From NCBI GenBank assembly GCA_026990765.1, contig JALXCV010000026.1, positions 16,224-80,223 of the forward strand: 64,000 nucleotides of DNA, given 5' to 3'. Origin of the DNA: Hyphomicrobiales bacterium (GTDB lineage: Bacteria; Pseudomonadota; Alphaproteobacteria; Rhizobiales; Aestuariivirgaceae). Shown here one piece after another: positions 30,426-41,296 of the stretch. Every line of letters starts with the position of its first letter. Positions within the stretch are counted from its first letter, which is position 1. The position numbers and the translations under genes were made by a program. The notes under the pieces were generated by a model. That model worked only from the letters and a program-made list of their open reading frames with translations. It was not told the DNA's origin and did no database searches.

Positions 30426-31439
30426 TTAAATATTGAAGTTGATCATTTTGCGCATGACCATCACCCCGGTAAACATCCACAATCCTGAACCGGCAATCAT
30501 GATATGGCCGGTCTGGGTTTCAAACATCGGGTTCAGATATTCCGGGTTAAGGATCATCATGCCGCCACAGATAACAAAGGGCAAAGAACCGATAATCATT
30601 GCTGATGCCTTGGCTTCCTGGGAAACCGCCTGAATCTTGGCCTTCATTTTTTTGCGATCACGCAAAACATGGGAAAGATTATCCAGCGCTTCAGCCAGAT
30701 TACCACCGGTGCTTTTCTGGATAGACATGACAATTGCCAGAAAATTGACTTCAGAAAGCGGCATACGATCAACCATGCGCTCAACCCCCTGATCAACCGT
30801 GATGCCAACACGCTGGCCTTCAACGACTTCCAGAAATTCAGGGCCAACCGGTGCTGCCATTTCTGTGGCAATGACCTTCATTGCATCAGTGATCGGCAAA
30901 CCGGCTTTCAGACCGCGGACCATAACATCAATAGCATCGGCAAAACCGTCCAGAAAATTTTCCTGACGGCGTTTGGTCAGATAACCAATGAACCATCTTG
31001 GCAAACCAAGTGTACCGGCAACACCACCAGCTATGGCAACAATGAGCGGAACCCCGGCCAGCAAAATGCCAAATGCCACAATCACACCGGTTATGGCTGA
31101 AAATATCCAGAAACCCTGAATTGACAGATCAAGACCGGCGCGTTTTATCATGATCCGCAAACTTGGTTTCTTTTTCTGTTTTTTGTGCTTTTCTTCAAGC
31201 TTGATAAGTGATTCCTGAATTTGCACCCGGCGTTTGGTGTTCTTGTCTTCAGACAGGCGTTCGCGAATACTGGCCTTTTTGGCATCAGTACCGACAGCAA
31301 CAGTGGCAACACGTTTGGAAATATCAGCCTGGCCATTAATTTGCGGCAGAAAGATCGCAACAACCAGTGCACCAACAGCCAGAGCTGCCAGCAACACCAG
31401 GGCAATTGTTACAAGTGTATCACTAAATTCCATCAGCAC
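30426..31439 (-). CDS. tadB: Tad pilus assembly protein TadB
   Basis: T2SS F domain; DAIDVMVRGLKAGLPITDAMKVIA. Confidence 0.93.
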   Translation of the reverse strand: MLMEFSDTLVTIALVLLAALAVGALVVAIFLPQINGQADISKRVATVAVGTDAKKASIRERLSEDKNTKRRVQIQESLIKLEEKHKKQKKKPSLRIMIKRAGLDLSIQGFWIFSAITGVIVAFGILLAGVPLIVAIAGGVAGTLGLPRWFIGYLTKRRQENFLDGFADAIDVMVRGLKAGLPITDAMKVIATEMAAPVGPEFLEVVEGQRVGITVDQGVERMVDRMPLSEVNFLAIVMSIQKSTGGNLAEALDNLSHVLRDRKKMKAKIQAVSQEAKASAMIIGSLPFVICGGMMILNPEYLNPMFETQTGHIMIAGSGLWMFTGVMVMRKMINFNI

Positions 31440-31552
31440 ACCTTACGCTTCAAAACAGAGCTGCCTTTGATCATTCAACATGCCTGCAAGGCTGGCAGTT
31501 CATTATTGGGTTTTCTGGAAATCGCTCTTGAGCGACAAATCCAGTATTAAAA

Positions 31553-33073
31553 CTAGCTTTCTTCAGTTCTGACTTCGGCTTTTTCCAGGGCCTCGGCCAG
31601 TCTTGCTTCTTCATTGTAATATCTGGCTCGATCCCAGAAGTGCGGGCGGGCAATACCGGTTGAGCGATGTCGCCCGATAATGTCGCCATTCTTGTCCTCA
31701 CCCACTATGTCGTAGACAAACAGGTCCTGGGTAATAATAACATCGCCTTCCATACCAATTACTTCGGTTATGTGAGTAATGCGGCGCGAACCATCACGCA
31801 GCCGGGCGGCCTGAACAATAACATCGATTGAACCAACGATCATTTCCTTGATGGTTTTGGACGGCAGGGAAAAGCCACCCATGGTAATCATCGATTCAAG
31901 CCTTGAAAGAGCCTCGCGCGGCGAGTTGGAGTGAAGGGTTCCCATTGAACCATCATGACCGGTATTCATCGCCTGCAGCAGGTCAAATGCTTCAGGTCCA
32001 CGCACTTCGCCCACGATAATCCGTTCCGGGCGCATACGCAGGCAGTTCTTGACCAGATCGCGCATGGTGATTTCACCTTCACCTTCCAGATTTGGCGGTC
32101 TGGTTTCGAGTCGAACCACATGCGGCTGCTGCAATTGCAATTCGGCAGCATCTTCGCAGGTGATGACGCGCTCATCTTCATCAACGAAAGCGGTCAGTGT
32201 ATTAAGCAGGGTGGTTTTGCCCGAACCGGTACCACCAGAGATCAGTACATTACATCTGACCCTGCCAATAATTGACAAGATTGTAGCACCTTCTGGAGTA
32301 ATCGACTTGAATTTCACCAGATCACTGAGTTTCAGGCGGTCTTTTTTAAATTTACGAATTGTCAGGGCCGGACCATCAATGGCAAGCGGTGGCACAATGA
32401 CATTGACGCGTGAACCATCGGGCAGACGGGCATCACAGATCGGGCTGGCTTCATCGACCCGGCGACCAATCTGACTCACAATACGCTGGGCAATATTCAA
32501 AAGCTGGGCATTGTCACGGAACCGTACATTGGTCTGTTCCATCTTGCCTTCAGTTTCAATAAAGGTAAGGTCGGCACCATTGATCATGATATCGGCAATA
32601 TCATCACGGGCCAGTAATGGTTCAAGCGGGCCATATCCCAGAACATCATTGCAGATATCTTCGAGCAGCTCTTCCTGCTCGGCAATCGACATTGCAACAT
32701 CTTTCAGGGAAAGAATTTCATTGACAATATCGCGTATCTCATCGCGGGCGCTCTCGGCATCAAGCTGACCAAGCTGGGTGAGATCAATTGCATCAATCAG
32801 GGCATTGAATACTACTGATTTGATATTGTAGTAACTGTCAGTCTTTGATTGCTGGGGGGCTTGTGTTTTCAGATCAGTTTTGGCTGGAACACTGGCCTGT
32901 GGTGGCTCTGCAGGAGCAGCCTGGGGGGTTGCGCCCAAAGGTTCACCAAGATCGGGTATATGGGTATTGATAGCACCTGGTGCAGCAGCAGGATCCAGCC
33001 CCTGAGGCGGGGCCGGCTGGCCGACAGGAGCCGGGCTGGCTGTATTACTGATATCACCACGTTTTCCAAACAT
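31553..33073 (-). CDS. cpaF: Tad/Cpa secretion ATPase CpaF (TadA)
   Basis: VLISGGTGSGKTTLLNTLTAFVDEDERVITCEDAAELQLQQPHVVRLETRPPN. Confidence 0.97.
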   Translation of the reverse strand: MFGKRGDISNTASPAPVGQPAPPQGLDPAAAPGAINTHIPDLGEPLGATPQAAPAEPPQASVPAKTDLKTQAPQQSKTDSYYNIKSVVFNALIDAIDLTQLGQLDAESARDEIRDIVNEILSLKDVAMSIAEQEELLEDICNDVLGYGPLEPLLARDDIADIMINGADLTFIETEGKMEQTNVRFRDNAQLLNIAQRIVSQIGRRVDEASPICDARLPDGSRVNVIVPPLAIDGPALTIRKFKKDRLKLSDLVKFKSITPEGATILSIIGRVRCNVLISGGTGSGKTTLLNTLTAFVDEDERVITCEDAAELQLQQPHVVRLETRPPNLEGEGEITMRDLVKNCLRMRPERIIVGEVRGPEAFDLLQAMNTGHDGSMGTLHSNSPREALSRLESMITMGGFSLPSKTIKEMIVGSIDVIVQAARLRDGSRRITHITEVIGMEGDVIITQDLFVYDIVGEDKNGDIIGRHRSTGIARPHFWDRARYYNEEARLAEALEKAEVRTEES

Positions 33074-34327
33074 TTATTTTTTCCCCAGTGATTTTAATTT
33101 CTTCAGAAAATCCAGACTGGATTTTTTCTTGCCTTTATCAGGAGTTTTTCCGGTTAAAATCTGGACGAGAGCTGCAAGTGATTCAGCTCCATTTGATTTT
33201 GGCGAAACATCGAAAACCATCTGACCATTTGTTGTTGCCGTGCCAAAGGTCTGGGCATCATGCTGAATGACAACACTTGGTTGAATACCAACACCCTTGG
33301 CAAAATCAGCTACAGGAACTTCAGGACGTTTCGGCATACCGACCTGATTGATAACCAGCTTGGGTGGGCCATCATTTTGACGGGCAGCTTTCAACTGATC
33401 GATAATATTTTTGGTATTGCGCAGGCTGGCAAGCTCTGGAGTTGCCGTAATAACCACCTCATCTGCCTGAATCAGTGTCTGTTTTGACCATGGCATCCAG
33501 ATATTTGGAACGTCAATAATTACATAAGGCACTGAATTGCGGACTTCATCAAGTACTGTCTGCAACGCATCCTTGGAGACTTCATATTCCCGGTCAACCG
33601 AGGTTGGAGCCAGTAATAATGACAGTTTTTCAGTGCATTTCGTCAATAGACGGTCAATAAGTGTCTGGTCGATACGTTCAGGAGAGCTGAGTGCTTCGGC
33701 GATGCCCTGAATACCATCATTGTTAAAATCCAGACCAACTGTGCCAAATGGCAGGTCAAGGTCAACAATGACAGTATCGGCAAGATATGTTTTTGACAGA
33801 TACCAGCCGACATTATGGGCTATGGTGCTTGAGCCAACCCCGCCCTTGGAACCGACAAAAGCTATTGTATGGCCTATAGGACTGGCTTCTGGATCAGCAT
33901 AGAGATTGGAAACAGCCTCAATAATCTGCATCTCATTTACAGGAGCAACCAGATATTCACTGACGCCTGCACGAATAAGATCGCGATACAAGATAACATC
34001 ATTGAGATGCCCGATGACAATCACTTTGGTGGAAGGATCACAAACCTGGGCAAGGGCTCCCAGCTCGTTCATTACTTCTTCGCGTGAGCGTGAGCATTCA
34101 ACGAACAGCACTTCTGGTGTCTGTTGCTGGTGAAACACCTGAATTGCTGCCTGAATTCCGCCCAGTTTTACATCGACATGGGCGCGAGCCAGACGACGGT
34201 CACGACCAACTGCCTGCAAAACATTTGCAGTATTTTGATCTTCGCAATAGGCGTGAATATTTACCCGCGGGACAATAGCAGTTACGCTGTTTGCCTGGTC
34301 AGGTTGGTATTGTGCTTGCTGTGTCAT
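33074..34327 (-). CDS. cpaE: CpaE-like pilus localisation ATPase
   Basis: FVGSKGGVGSSTIAHNVGWYLS MinD-like deviant Walker A plus receiver-like N-terminus; adjacent to cpaF. Confidence 0.95.
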   Translation of the reverse strand: MTQQAQYQPDQANSVTAIVPRVNIHAYCEDQNTANVLQAVGRDRRLARAHVDVKLGGIQAAIQVFHQQQTPEVLFVECSRSREEVMNELGALAQVCDPSTKVIVIGHLNDVILYRDLIRAGVSEYLVAPVNEMQIIEAVSNLYADPEASPIGHTIAFVGSKGGVGSSTIAHNVGWYLSKTYLADTVIVDLDLPFGTVGLDFNNDGIQGIAEALSSPERIDQTLIDRLLTKCTEKLSLLLAPTSVDREYEVSKDALQTVLDEVRNSVPYVIIDVPNIWMPWSKQTLIQADEVVITATPELASLRNTKNIIDQLKAARQNDGPPKLVINQVGMPKRPEVPVADFAKGVGIQPSVVIQHDAQTFGTATTNGQMVFDVSPKSNGAESLAALVQILTGKTPDKGKKKSSLDFLKKLKSLGKK

Positions 34328-34358
34328 TGGTTATTACCCGTGCCTGTAGAATTGTTGA

Positions 34359-35054
34359 TCAAGATTTGCCCTTGTCAGTCGAATTGACTGTTGAGTTTTC
34401 ATCCGCGGGGGTTGTCGGGCTCTTGGGTGTACGATAATCGACAAATACCTTGGACCTGCGCATTGGATCAGCCGGTGTCATGGTGCGTGGTGTTTCCAGA
34501 TCCTTCGGATTTGCAATCATTGCTGCCAGATTGTGCCGGGAATAACAGGCAAAATCGCCATATACTTCATTTGATCCGGTATCGGTAAATCTGGTTTGCC
34601 TGCCATCACATTTTTTGGTTTTGGCAAATTTGCGGACAAAGGACAGTGAAACCGGGGCACCATTGCGACCTGGATAGGTAGTGTGATGCAACCGGGAACC
34701 AGAAACGCCCTGCTCGGCAAATATCTGTGTTACCCTGCCGGCGATCACATCGCCATTTACACTGTTTCGGGGACGGCGAATATTGATTGATTGCGCCGCT
34801 GTTTCATGTGCCTGCTGGGCAAAGCGGGTTACAGCATCAATCTGTGCCGGTGTCATCCGGGCTGATTTGGTTGGCACATTGACCTTGATCGTTCCCTTGA
34901 CCACCTCAATCGGATAGCGTTCGGAATGTGAGACCGGAACATATACATCGTCAAACTCACCATTCATTCCATTACTGCAGGCTGCAACCATGGCTGTAAC
35001 TGCTATTGCAGTGCCGGTACGGGCAAGTCTTGCAAACAAACTAACAATACGCAT
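34359..35054 (-). CDS. cpaD: CpaD pilus biogenesis lipoprotein
   Basis: AMVAACSNG lipobox; FACYSRHNLAAMIANPKDLETPRTMTPADPMRRSKVF. Confidence 0.93.
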   Translation of the reverse strand: MRIVSLFARLARTGTAIAVTAMVAACSNGMNGEFDDVYVPVSHSERYPIEVVKGTIKVNVPTKSARMTPAQIDAVTRFAQQAHETAAQSINIRRPRNSVNGDVIAGRVTQIFAEQGVSGSRLHHTTYPGRNGAPVSLSFVRKFAKTKKCDGRQTRFTDTGSNEVYGDFACYSRHNLAAMIANPKDLETPRTMTPADPMRRSKVFVDYRTPKSPTTPADENSTVNSTDKGKS

Positions 35055-35081
35055 CGAATTTACTCCTTAAAGGCATTCATT

Positions 35082-36521
35082 TCATTCGACGATGAAGCCA
35101 ACATTTCCGTGATAGGTTTCCCCGGAAACACCTTTTGAACCAAACACCTTGTTCAGACGACCAAACAATATGGTCTGGGTGTCTGTAGCCACAGCCGATC
35201 TGTCTGTCGGGGCAACAAGTTGCTTTTCATTTACCGGGCGAACGATATAGGGCGTTACAATAATTGCCAGTTCTGACAATTTTTGCTGATAATCGCGTGA
35301 GCGAAACAATGCACCCAGTATCGGCAGATTTTTCATTCCTGGCAGACCATTGATAGCCTGCTGGGTCTTTTCCTGAATAAGGCCGGCCATTGCCAGAGAA
35401 CCGCCTGATGGCAATTCAACTGTGGTTTCCGCCCGCCTGACAGTCAGGGAGGGAATGGAGATGGAGCTGAGAATGATAGCATTTTCAGGGGACAGTTCAG
35501 AAACTTCAGTATTCAGTTTCAAGGATATCCTGCCACCGGTCAGCACCACCGGGGTAAAGCCAAGGCCTACACCGAATTTTTTGAACTCAATGGAAATCTG
35601 ACCATTATCAACACCAACCGGGATCGGGAATTCACCACCAGCCAGGAATTTCGCACTTTCCCCAGAAACAGCGGTAAGGGTTGGTTCTGCCAGAGTTTTC
35701 AGATAGCCATCACGTTCCATTGCCCGCAATACTGCACCTGAGCCATTGGCGGTTGATATGCCGTAACCGGGAGAACCAAAGCTGGTAGAAAATGGAGGAG
35801 CACTGCCCACGGTCAAAGGTCCGCCATTAAGCGAGAACGGGGATACTGTCAGCAATTGTACTGCCTTGCTGCCCAGCTTCAGGGCTTTATTGGTATCTAT
35901 GCCGAACTGCTTGAGTACTTCACGCTGAACTTCAGCAATCTTTACCTTGAGTGCAACCTGTTCAAGTCCGGCAACCGAGATGGTAGAGAGAACTTTTTTC
36001 TCATCATCAGTGTATTTTGCTGCCAGATCAACAGCCAGTCTGGCCTGGGCCGGGGATTTGGCAACACCGCCAAGAACCACATTCTCATTTACGGTTTCAA
36101 CTGTAATCCTGTTTCCAGGCATTACCCGCTGAAACAGTTTTTGCAGGGCCTTCATGTCACGGGCAACTTCAATATCCAGATTGAGAATCTGACGACCTTT
36201 TGAATCAAAGAAGAAAACATTGGTCTGCCCGGCTTTTTTGGCAAAAAGATAAGCCATGCGCTGGGTTCGCACCACTGCATCTACAATAGCCGGATTACCG
36301 ATGAGAACATCCTGGGCATTGGCAGGAAGCCTTACCACCACAGATTTGTTAAGACCGATGCGAACAAACTGCCCGCCCTGCACCTGACCGGCAGTTGCCG
36401 GGGCCTGAGCCAGTATGGTTGCAAATGTGAATGACAAAATCAGCGTAATCGCAAGCATCTTGTTCATTGCCAGTGCTTTCAGCATTGTTGCACCTGTTAT
36501 TCTGGTTAGAGACAATTTCAT
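35082..36521 (-). CDS. cpaC: CpaC (RcpA) type II/III secretin
   Basis: RIGLNKSVVVRLPANAQDVLIGNPAIVDAV; secretin GFTPVVL...GLPGMKNLPILGALFRSRDYQ. Confidence 0.96.
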   Translation of the reverse strand: MKLSLTRITGATMLKALAMNKMLAITLILSFTFATILAQAPATAGQVQGGQFVRIGLNKSVVVRLPANAQDVLIGNPAIVDAVVRTQRMAYLFAKKAGQTNVFFFDSKGRQILNLDIEVARDMKALQKLFQRVMPGNRITVETVNENVVLGGVAKSPAQARLAVDLAAKYTDDEKKVLSTISVAGLEQVALKVKIAEVQREVLKQFGIDTNKALKLGSKAVQLLTVSPFSLNGGPLTVGSAPPFSTSFGSPGYGISTANGSGAVLRAMERDGYLKTLAEPTLTAVSGESAKFLAGGEFPIPVGVDNGQISIEFKKFGVGLGFTPVVLTGGRISLKLNTEVSELSPENAIILSSISIPSLTVRRAETTVELPSGGSLAMAGLIQEKTQQAINGLPGMKNLPILGALFRSRDYQQKLSELAIIVTPYIVRPVNEKQLVAPTDRSAVATDTQTILFGRLNKVFGSKGVSGETYHGNVGFIVE

Positions 36522-36533
36522 CTTGTGACCGCC

Positions 36534-37355
36534 CTATTTGGTTGACGCTGTCTGGCTTCTGGCGCCATAGCGAAAAATATTGATTTCATTGCCGGTTGAA
36601 CCCTTGGCATAACGCGGAGAAAGTTTTGGAACATCATCCCCCATCTTTTTTGATCCGGCATCAGCCAGTGCCCGCAATGCCAGGGTAAGCTGCCCGGAAG
36701 TCTCCACTTTAGCCAGGACTTCTGCCTGTTCGGGTGTTAATTCCAGAGTGGCAGTTTTGGAAACTGCAAACTGCTCACCATCATCACCAGTCTTGTAAGT
36801 CTGATCCACTGCCAGAACCCTGACATTGGTGATTACTGTCTCACTTACAGTTACCGGCTGGCTTGATCCGTCAAACTTGTCCTTGCGGGTTACCAGTACA
36901 TCCACCCGGTCATTTGGCAGGATAAAGCCACCTGCACCGGTTGCTGCCGAGATACGTACAGAAATTGCCCGATATCCGCTGGGCAGCATTGCCGCCATGA
37001 AACCATTTGATGTTTCCAGGATAAGTTTGCGTTCACTTACCGGTTCATCCTTGTAAAGAGCAACCCTGGCTCTGGTATTCTTCAGCTTTGACATGGCCTT
37101 TGGCCGTGAGCTTATGGTTATCATGCCAGAACCTACCAGGTCCTTTGGCCAGTCAACCCATTTCATATTTGCGCCTGAAAGCCGCTCACCTACCGAAAGA
37201 TCACGGGCCATGACCAGAACCTTGGTTTTTTCGACCTTGTTGACCTCGATGATTTTTTGCTGAGGTTTCTTGCCTACAAGATCCTTTACCAGAAACGCTG
37301 CCAGAGCGGCTGAGGCTAGCGCTACTCCCAAAAATATAACCCTGGATTTACTCAT
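36534..37355 (-). CDS. cpaB: CpaB (RcpC) pilus assembly protein
   Basis: SAF domain VLVMARDLSVGERLSGANMKWVDWPKD; GYRAISVRISAATGAGGFILPNDRVDVLVTR. Confidence 0.95.
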   Translation of the reverse strand: MSKSRVIFLGVALASAALAAFLVKDLVGKKPQQKIIEVNKVEKTKVLVMARDLSVGERLSGANMKWVDWPKDLVGSGMITISSRPKAMSKLKNTRARVALYKDEPVSERKLILETSNGFMAAMLPSGYRAISVRISAATGAGGFILPNDRVDVLVTRKDKFDGSSQPVTVSETVITNVRVLAVDQTYKTGDDGEQFAVSKTATLELTPEQAEVLAKVETSGQLTLALRALADAGSKKMGDDVPKLSPRYAKGSTGNEINIFRYGARSQTASTK

Positions 37356-37486
37356 TTTAAACTTCCTGACTTAACAGCCCTGATTAACCTGACCGAAATT
37401 GCTGTAGATTTATGATTAACGGGCAAACAATAAATTATGGTTAATGCTTTCCAAATTTGTTGCTGTGGTTGTAAAGGGTTGCATTC

Positions 37487-38032
37487 TCAAACAAACTGCT
37501 GAATCCACCAGGTTGATGGAAATACCATCAAGGCACCTGCTGCTATGGCTATGCCGTATGGCAATTTCAGCTGTTTTTTGAATATTCGCCCCAGCAGGCT
37601 GACATTGCCAACGACCGGCTCATTGCGAATTAGGCTCCAGATCATCATGAAAAAGGCAAGTGCACCACCGGCAAAGGCTGTAATGACCCCGAAGGGTATC
37701 AGATTGTCCCAGCCTACCCACAGGGCAGCAGCGGCAATCATTTTGGCATCGCCGCCTCCAAATACCCCAAAGGCAAACAACAAATAGCCAACTACAAAAG
37801 CCAGCAGCCCGGCCACAACATGCCAGACAAAAACTTCAAGCGGCATGCCAGACAAGATGGCGAACGGGATAATTGATACTGCTATTACAATATTTATCCA
37901 GTTGGGAATGCGGTAGGTAAAAAAATCAAAAGTTCCGGCTATGACAACCAGAAGCGGAAAAACAGTTAGAACAATATTATTATACACGTCACAAAGACTC
38001 CCCAACCAGATCAAAAAGGCCCAATGGCCCAT
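37487..38032 (-). CDS. cpaA: CpaA prepilin peptidase (N-terminus may start downstream of 38032)
   Basis: A24 peptidase: DFFTYRIPNWINIV, FGVFGGGDAKMIAAAALW. Confidence 0.93.
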   Translation of the reverse strand: MGHWAFLIWLGSLCDVYNNIVLTVFPLLVVIAGTFDFFTYRIPNWINIVIAVSIIPFAILSGMPLEVFVWHVVAGLLAFVVGYLLFAFGVFGGGDAKMIAAAALWVGWDNLIPFGVITAFAGGALAFFMMIWSLIRNEPVVGNVSLLGRIFKKQLKLPYGIAIAAGALMVFPSTWWIQQFV

Positions 38033-38100
38033 TAAAACTCATGGGGGGAGAATTACATGCTCATGGTAAAAAGCAGGTTAATTAACTGCTGTTTATATAA

Positions 38101-38928
38101 TCAGGCCAAATCACCCCGGCGGAACAGAAAATATCCAAGACCGCCGGCTGCCAGTCCAATAATTAACGGGTAACAAACCGCCCAGACCAGGTAACCGGTT
38201 TCACTGAATGCGTCCAGAATTATCCAGGCTGAAGGACCAAGCAGAATCAGTTGCGGATCAAACAGCATCATGGCAGCGGTTCGAAATACCTGCATCGGGT
38301 TGGCCAGTGCCAGGGTTACGACCAGACCGGCAGGTGCCTGTTCGCGTATGATCATGCCCAACAGGACAAGATCAAGGAACAGCAGCATAATCAGCCAGAT
38401 GAAAAAAGCCGCGCTTTGGGCAACATCAGATGAGCGGGTGACAGATGAAATCAAAAAGCCAATACCCAAAAAGCAAAATGCCAGTGATACCAGCAAGATT
38501 GTGTACCAAACCAGATGATATACCGGGACTTCGGCACCCAGCACGACACCCCAGACAGTAGCAGCAATCATCGCAAGGAATACGGGTGCAAACACAATAA
38601 TGAACCGACCGGCAAAGCGGCCCCAATACCATGCAGCCAGAGATATCGGTTGTGACAGCATATATTCGAACACCCCGGCTTCACGGTCGCCTGCAAGTGA
38701 CCTGACAGTAGTTATCAGAACGAATACCGGCAAAATTGCCATGGAAAGCTGAATATAGGTGACCAGAAGACGTGTCAGGCCGGTAAAGCCCACTACTCTT
38801 GATTCTGTCAGGCCAAACATGAACAGAACGACTATGATACCACCAAAAACAAGTGAATAGAGCACGAACCATCTGGCTCTGAGCGATTCAGCAATATCAA
38901 GTCGTGTGGCAAGCAATAAAGCTTTCAT
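38101..38928 (-). CDS. nosY: NosY ABC permease
   Basis: Six-TM ABC-2 permease: SLAGDREAGVFEYMLSQPISLAAWYWGRFAG; nos context. Confidence 0.92.
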   Translation of the reverse strand: MKALLLATRLDIAESLRARWFVLYSLVFGGIIVVLFMFGLTESRVVGFTGLTRLLVTYIQLSMAILPVFVLITTVRSLAGDREAGVFEYMLSQPISLAAWYWGRFAGRFIIVFAPVFLAMIAATVWGVVLGAEVPVYHLVWYTILLVSLAFCFLGIGFLISSVTRSSDVAQSAAFFIWLIMLLFLDLVLLGMIIREQAPAGLVVTLALANPMQVFRTAAMMLFDPQLILLGPSAWIILDAFSETGYLVWAVCYPLIIGLAAGGLGYFLFRRGDLA

Positions 38929-38940
38929 ATTATTGTTGTC

Positions 38941-39435
38941 CTAACCGTTACCTGGTGTCTGTATTTGAGTTTGCGGGATGGCATTGTGATCTGGATTTTC
39001 ACAACGGGTGGTCGAGCCCATGGCTATCACTCTTTTGCGCATCTCGGCAAAGCTGAGAGTATCTGCCGTTTTTTCTTCAACCGCTCCAAAGCCATATTCC
39101 ATAGGTGTATGCTGGCCGGGAAGATACCAGGCTTTTCTGGCATCAAGCCATTTTTTACCGGTTTTCATATCCCGTACCCATATTTCTGTTTCTGCTGTTT
39201 CTTTCCATGGGGCAATTTTCAGCCAGTGAATGGCATCACCAAGATCATCAAATTTGAGAACCTCGCTGCCCCTGGCCTTGCGAATTTCTGCGGCAAAGCG
39301 CGGATCGGAGACTATCATTTTGCAATAGGCGCATACTTCCCGGTCATATCTGATATCAACCGGACCGGTCTGCTGTTCACCCCAGCAACCGGCCAGCAGC
39401 ATGGCTGCAAATATGGTCACTAACAGGCGGAACAT
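38941..39435 (-). CDS. nosL: NosL copper chaperone lipoprotein
   Basis: LLAGCWG lipobox; REVCAYCKMIVSDPRFAAEI. Confidence 0.94.
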   Translation of the reverse strand: MFRLLVTIFAAMLLAGCWGEQQTGPVDIRYDREVCAYCKMIVSDPRFAAEIRKARGSEVLKFDDLGDAIHWLKIAPWKETAETEIWVRDMKTGKKWLDARKAWYLPGQHTPMEYGFGAVEEKTADTLSFAEMRKRVIAMGSTTRCENPDHNAIPQTQIQTPGNG

Positions 39436-40307
39436 TATTTAACAGTGCTCCGTTTGCCTGTGGATTCACCCATTTCAAGACCGGAAACAACGCCGGAATA
39501 ACGCGCCAGAACCCCAAAGAAACGCAAGCGGTCAGCACCGGATACTTCACCTTTCCAGACCAGATCACTATCGCCTTCAGAAAAATTCCAGCCGGAAATG
39601 GCGTTGGCAAAAGCTTCATCATGGCGGGCAATGGTTATGGTGCAAGGCATGCGGGCTGACAGATCACCACTGTCTTCAACAGCATCATCCAGAACCACCT
39701 TGCCGCGATCAAGTTCAATTATCCGGTTTACCAGCCCGGCCACTTCTTCCAGCCGATGCGATGAAATAACTACCGGCAGGTCACCGCGTTCTGACAAAAG
39801 ATCAAACAGGATTTGTCGGGCCTTTGGATCAAGATTGGCCGTTGGCTCATCCATGATAATCAGGCCGGGGTTTCTGGCAATCGCAATGGCAATCAGAATT
39901 TTCTGCTTCTGGCCACCTGACAAACGATTGAAAGGCCGACTGCGCAATTCAGCTATATCGATTTCCAGACGGGTGATAACAGCTTCAATATCGGCAATCG
40001 CGATATCAGCAGCTCCAGCGCAGAAGCGAAGCAATTCTGAAACCGGCATTTTCAATGGCGGGGCAATCTGGGGTACAAAGCCGATGGTTTTGAGAACTGC
40101 TGAACGGTTGGCGCGTGGTTCCAAACCGTTGACTTCAATATTGCCATTATAGACATATTGTCCAAGAATACACCTGATGAGAGTGGTCTTGCCTGCGCCA
40201 TTGGAACCTATAAGGGCAATCCTGTCACCCTGCCCCCAGTGCATGGTAAGATCATCAAGTACATTTGTCCGGCGAAACGCCTTGGAAAGATTTTTGATTT
40301 CAATCAT
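39435..40307 (-). CDS. nosF: NosF ABC ATPase
   Basis: LIGSNGAGKTTLIRCILG, NRLSGGQKQKILIAIAIARNPGLIIMDEPTANLDP; ATG 40307 overlaps nosH stop. Confidence 0.93.
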   Translation of the reverse strand: MIEIKNLSKAFRRTNVLDDLTMHWGQGDRIALIGSNGAGKTTLIRCILGQYVYNGNIEVNGLEPRANRSAVLKTIGFVPQIAPPLKMPVSELLRFCAGAADIAIADIEAVITRLEIDIAELRSRPFNRLSGGQKQKILIAIAIARNPGLIIMDEPTANLDPKARQILFDLLSERGDLPVVISSHRLEEVAGLVNRIIELDRGKVVLDDAVEDSGDLSARMPCTITIARHDEAFANAISGWNFSEGDSDLVWKGEVSGADRLRFFGVLARYSGVVSGLEMGESTGKRSTVK

Positions 40308-41296
40308 AAAAGACCGCCGGTTCCTCGCAATTTGAATTTCAGTGCTCCTGTCGGACATGCTTCCAGACACATGCCACAACGGGTACAGTCAGCTCCAACA
40401 TCAAGATGGACATCTTCAGCCCGGTTTTTCTTGGTCATTTCCAGAACATGCGGCACCAGACATACTGCCCTGCATTCACCTTCATGCAGACAGGCTTCAA
40501 GATCATACTCGACTACCAGCGGTGATACTGAACCAAGAAAACCATAAGTCATGCCGATCGGGCAGACATAACGGCACCAGAAACGGCGAACCAGAAACAC
40601 CTCTACCAGTAACAGGAACACCACCCAGGTCAAGGCAACCCCGCCACCATAAATAACTGCGCGTGACAGGATGCCAACCGGGGAAATTGATTCAAAAATT
40701 GTATAGCCGCTAAGCAGCGCCATCAGGGCAAACAGGACATAAAGCACTGTGCGCATTCTGCGATCAAGCGGGAAATCCTTGATCCAGCCCTTGCTGGCCA
40801 GCCACAAATGCAGCATTTCCGCTAATTCTGATAGCAGGTGATAGGGACAGGCCCATGAGCAGAATGCGCGGCCACCAACCAGCCACCACAATATGCCTAC
40901 CGTCACGGTGCCAATGACCAGATTTACCAGCATTTTCTTGTGGGCCAGCATAACCTGCAGCGATGAATTCAGGTCAGCCATATGAAAGCCGACAAAGCGC
41001 GAAGCGGTAAGAGCGCCTTCAACCAGCTGCACATCGAAATGGTAAGATATGACAAACAGCAGATTTACCAGAATAATCGAAGCCCAGCGCCATTTACGCC
41101 ATTTGAAACTATTGTGGGTAAAGGAAAGCCGTGGCCCGGCCTTTTCCTCACGAATCATGGCAATGCGCTTTTTTCTTTCCTCAGGCTGGTTTTTGAGCGC
41201 CAGCATTTCCTGGGCTGCCTGTGTGAACTCGGTTTTTTTCAGGCGCCTTGGATCAGCGCCCAAAAGGGTTCTCAGTGATTGATATATGCCCCTCAT
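40304..41296 (-). CDS. nosH: NosH/NapH-like membrane ferredoxin
   Basis: Polytopic membrane protein with CSWACPYHL and CTRCGMCLEACPTGAL, RYVCPIGMTYG. Confidence 0.88.
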   Translation of the reverse strand: MRGIYQSLRTLLGADPRRLKKTEFTQAAQEMLALKNQPEERKKRIAMIREEKAGPRLSFTHNSFKWRKWRWASIILVNLLFVISYHFDVQLVEGALTASRFVGFHMADLNSSLQVMLAHKKMLVNLVIGTVTVGILWWLVGGRAFCSWACPYHLLSELAEMLHLWLASKGWIKDFPLDRRMRTVLYVLFALMALLSGYTIFESISPVGILSRAVIYGGGVALTWVVFLLLVEVFLVRRFWCRYVCPIGMTYGFLGSVSPLVVEYDLEACLHEGECRAVCLVPHVLEMTKKNRAEDVHLDVGADCTRCGMCLEACPTGALKFKLRGTGGLL

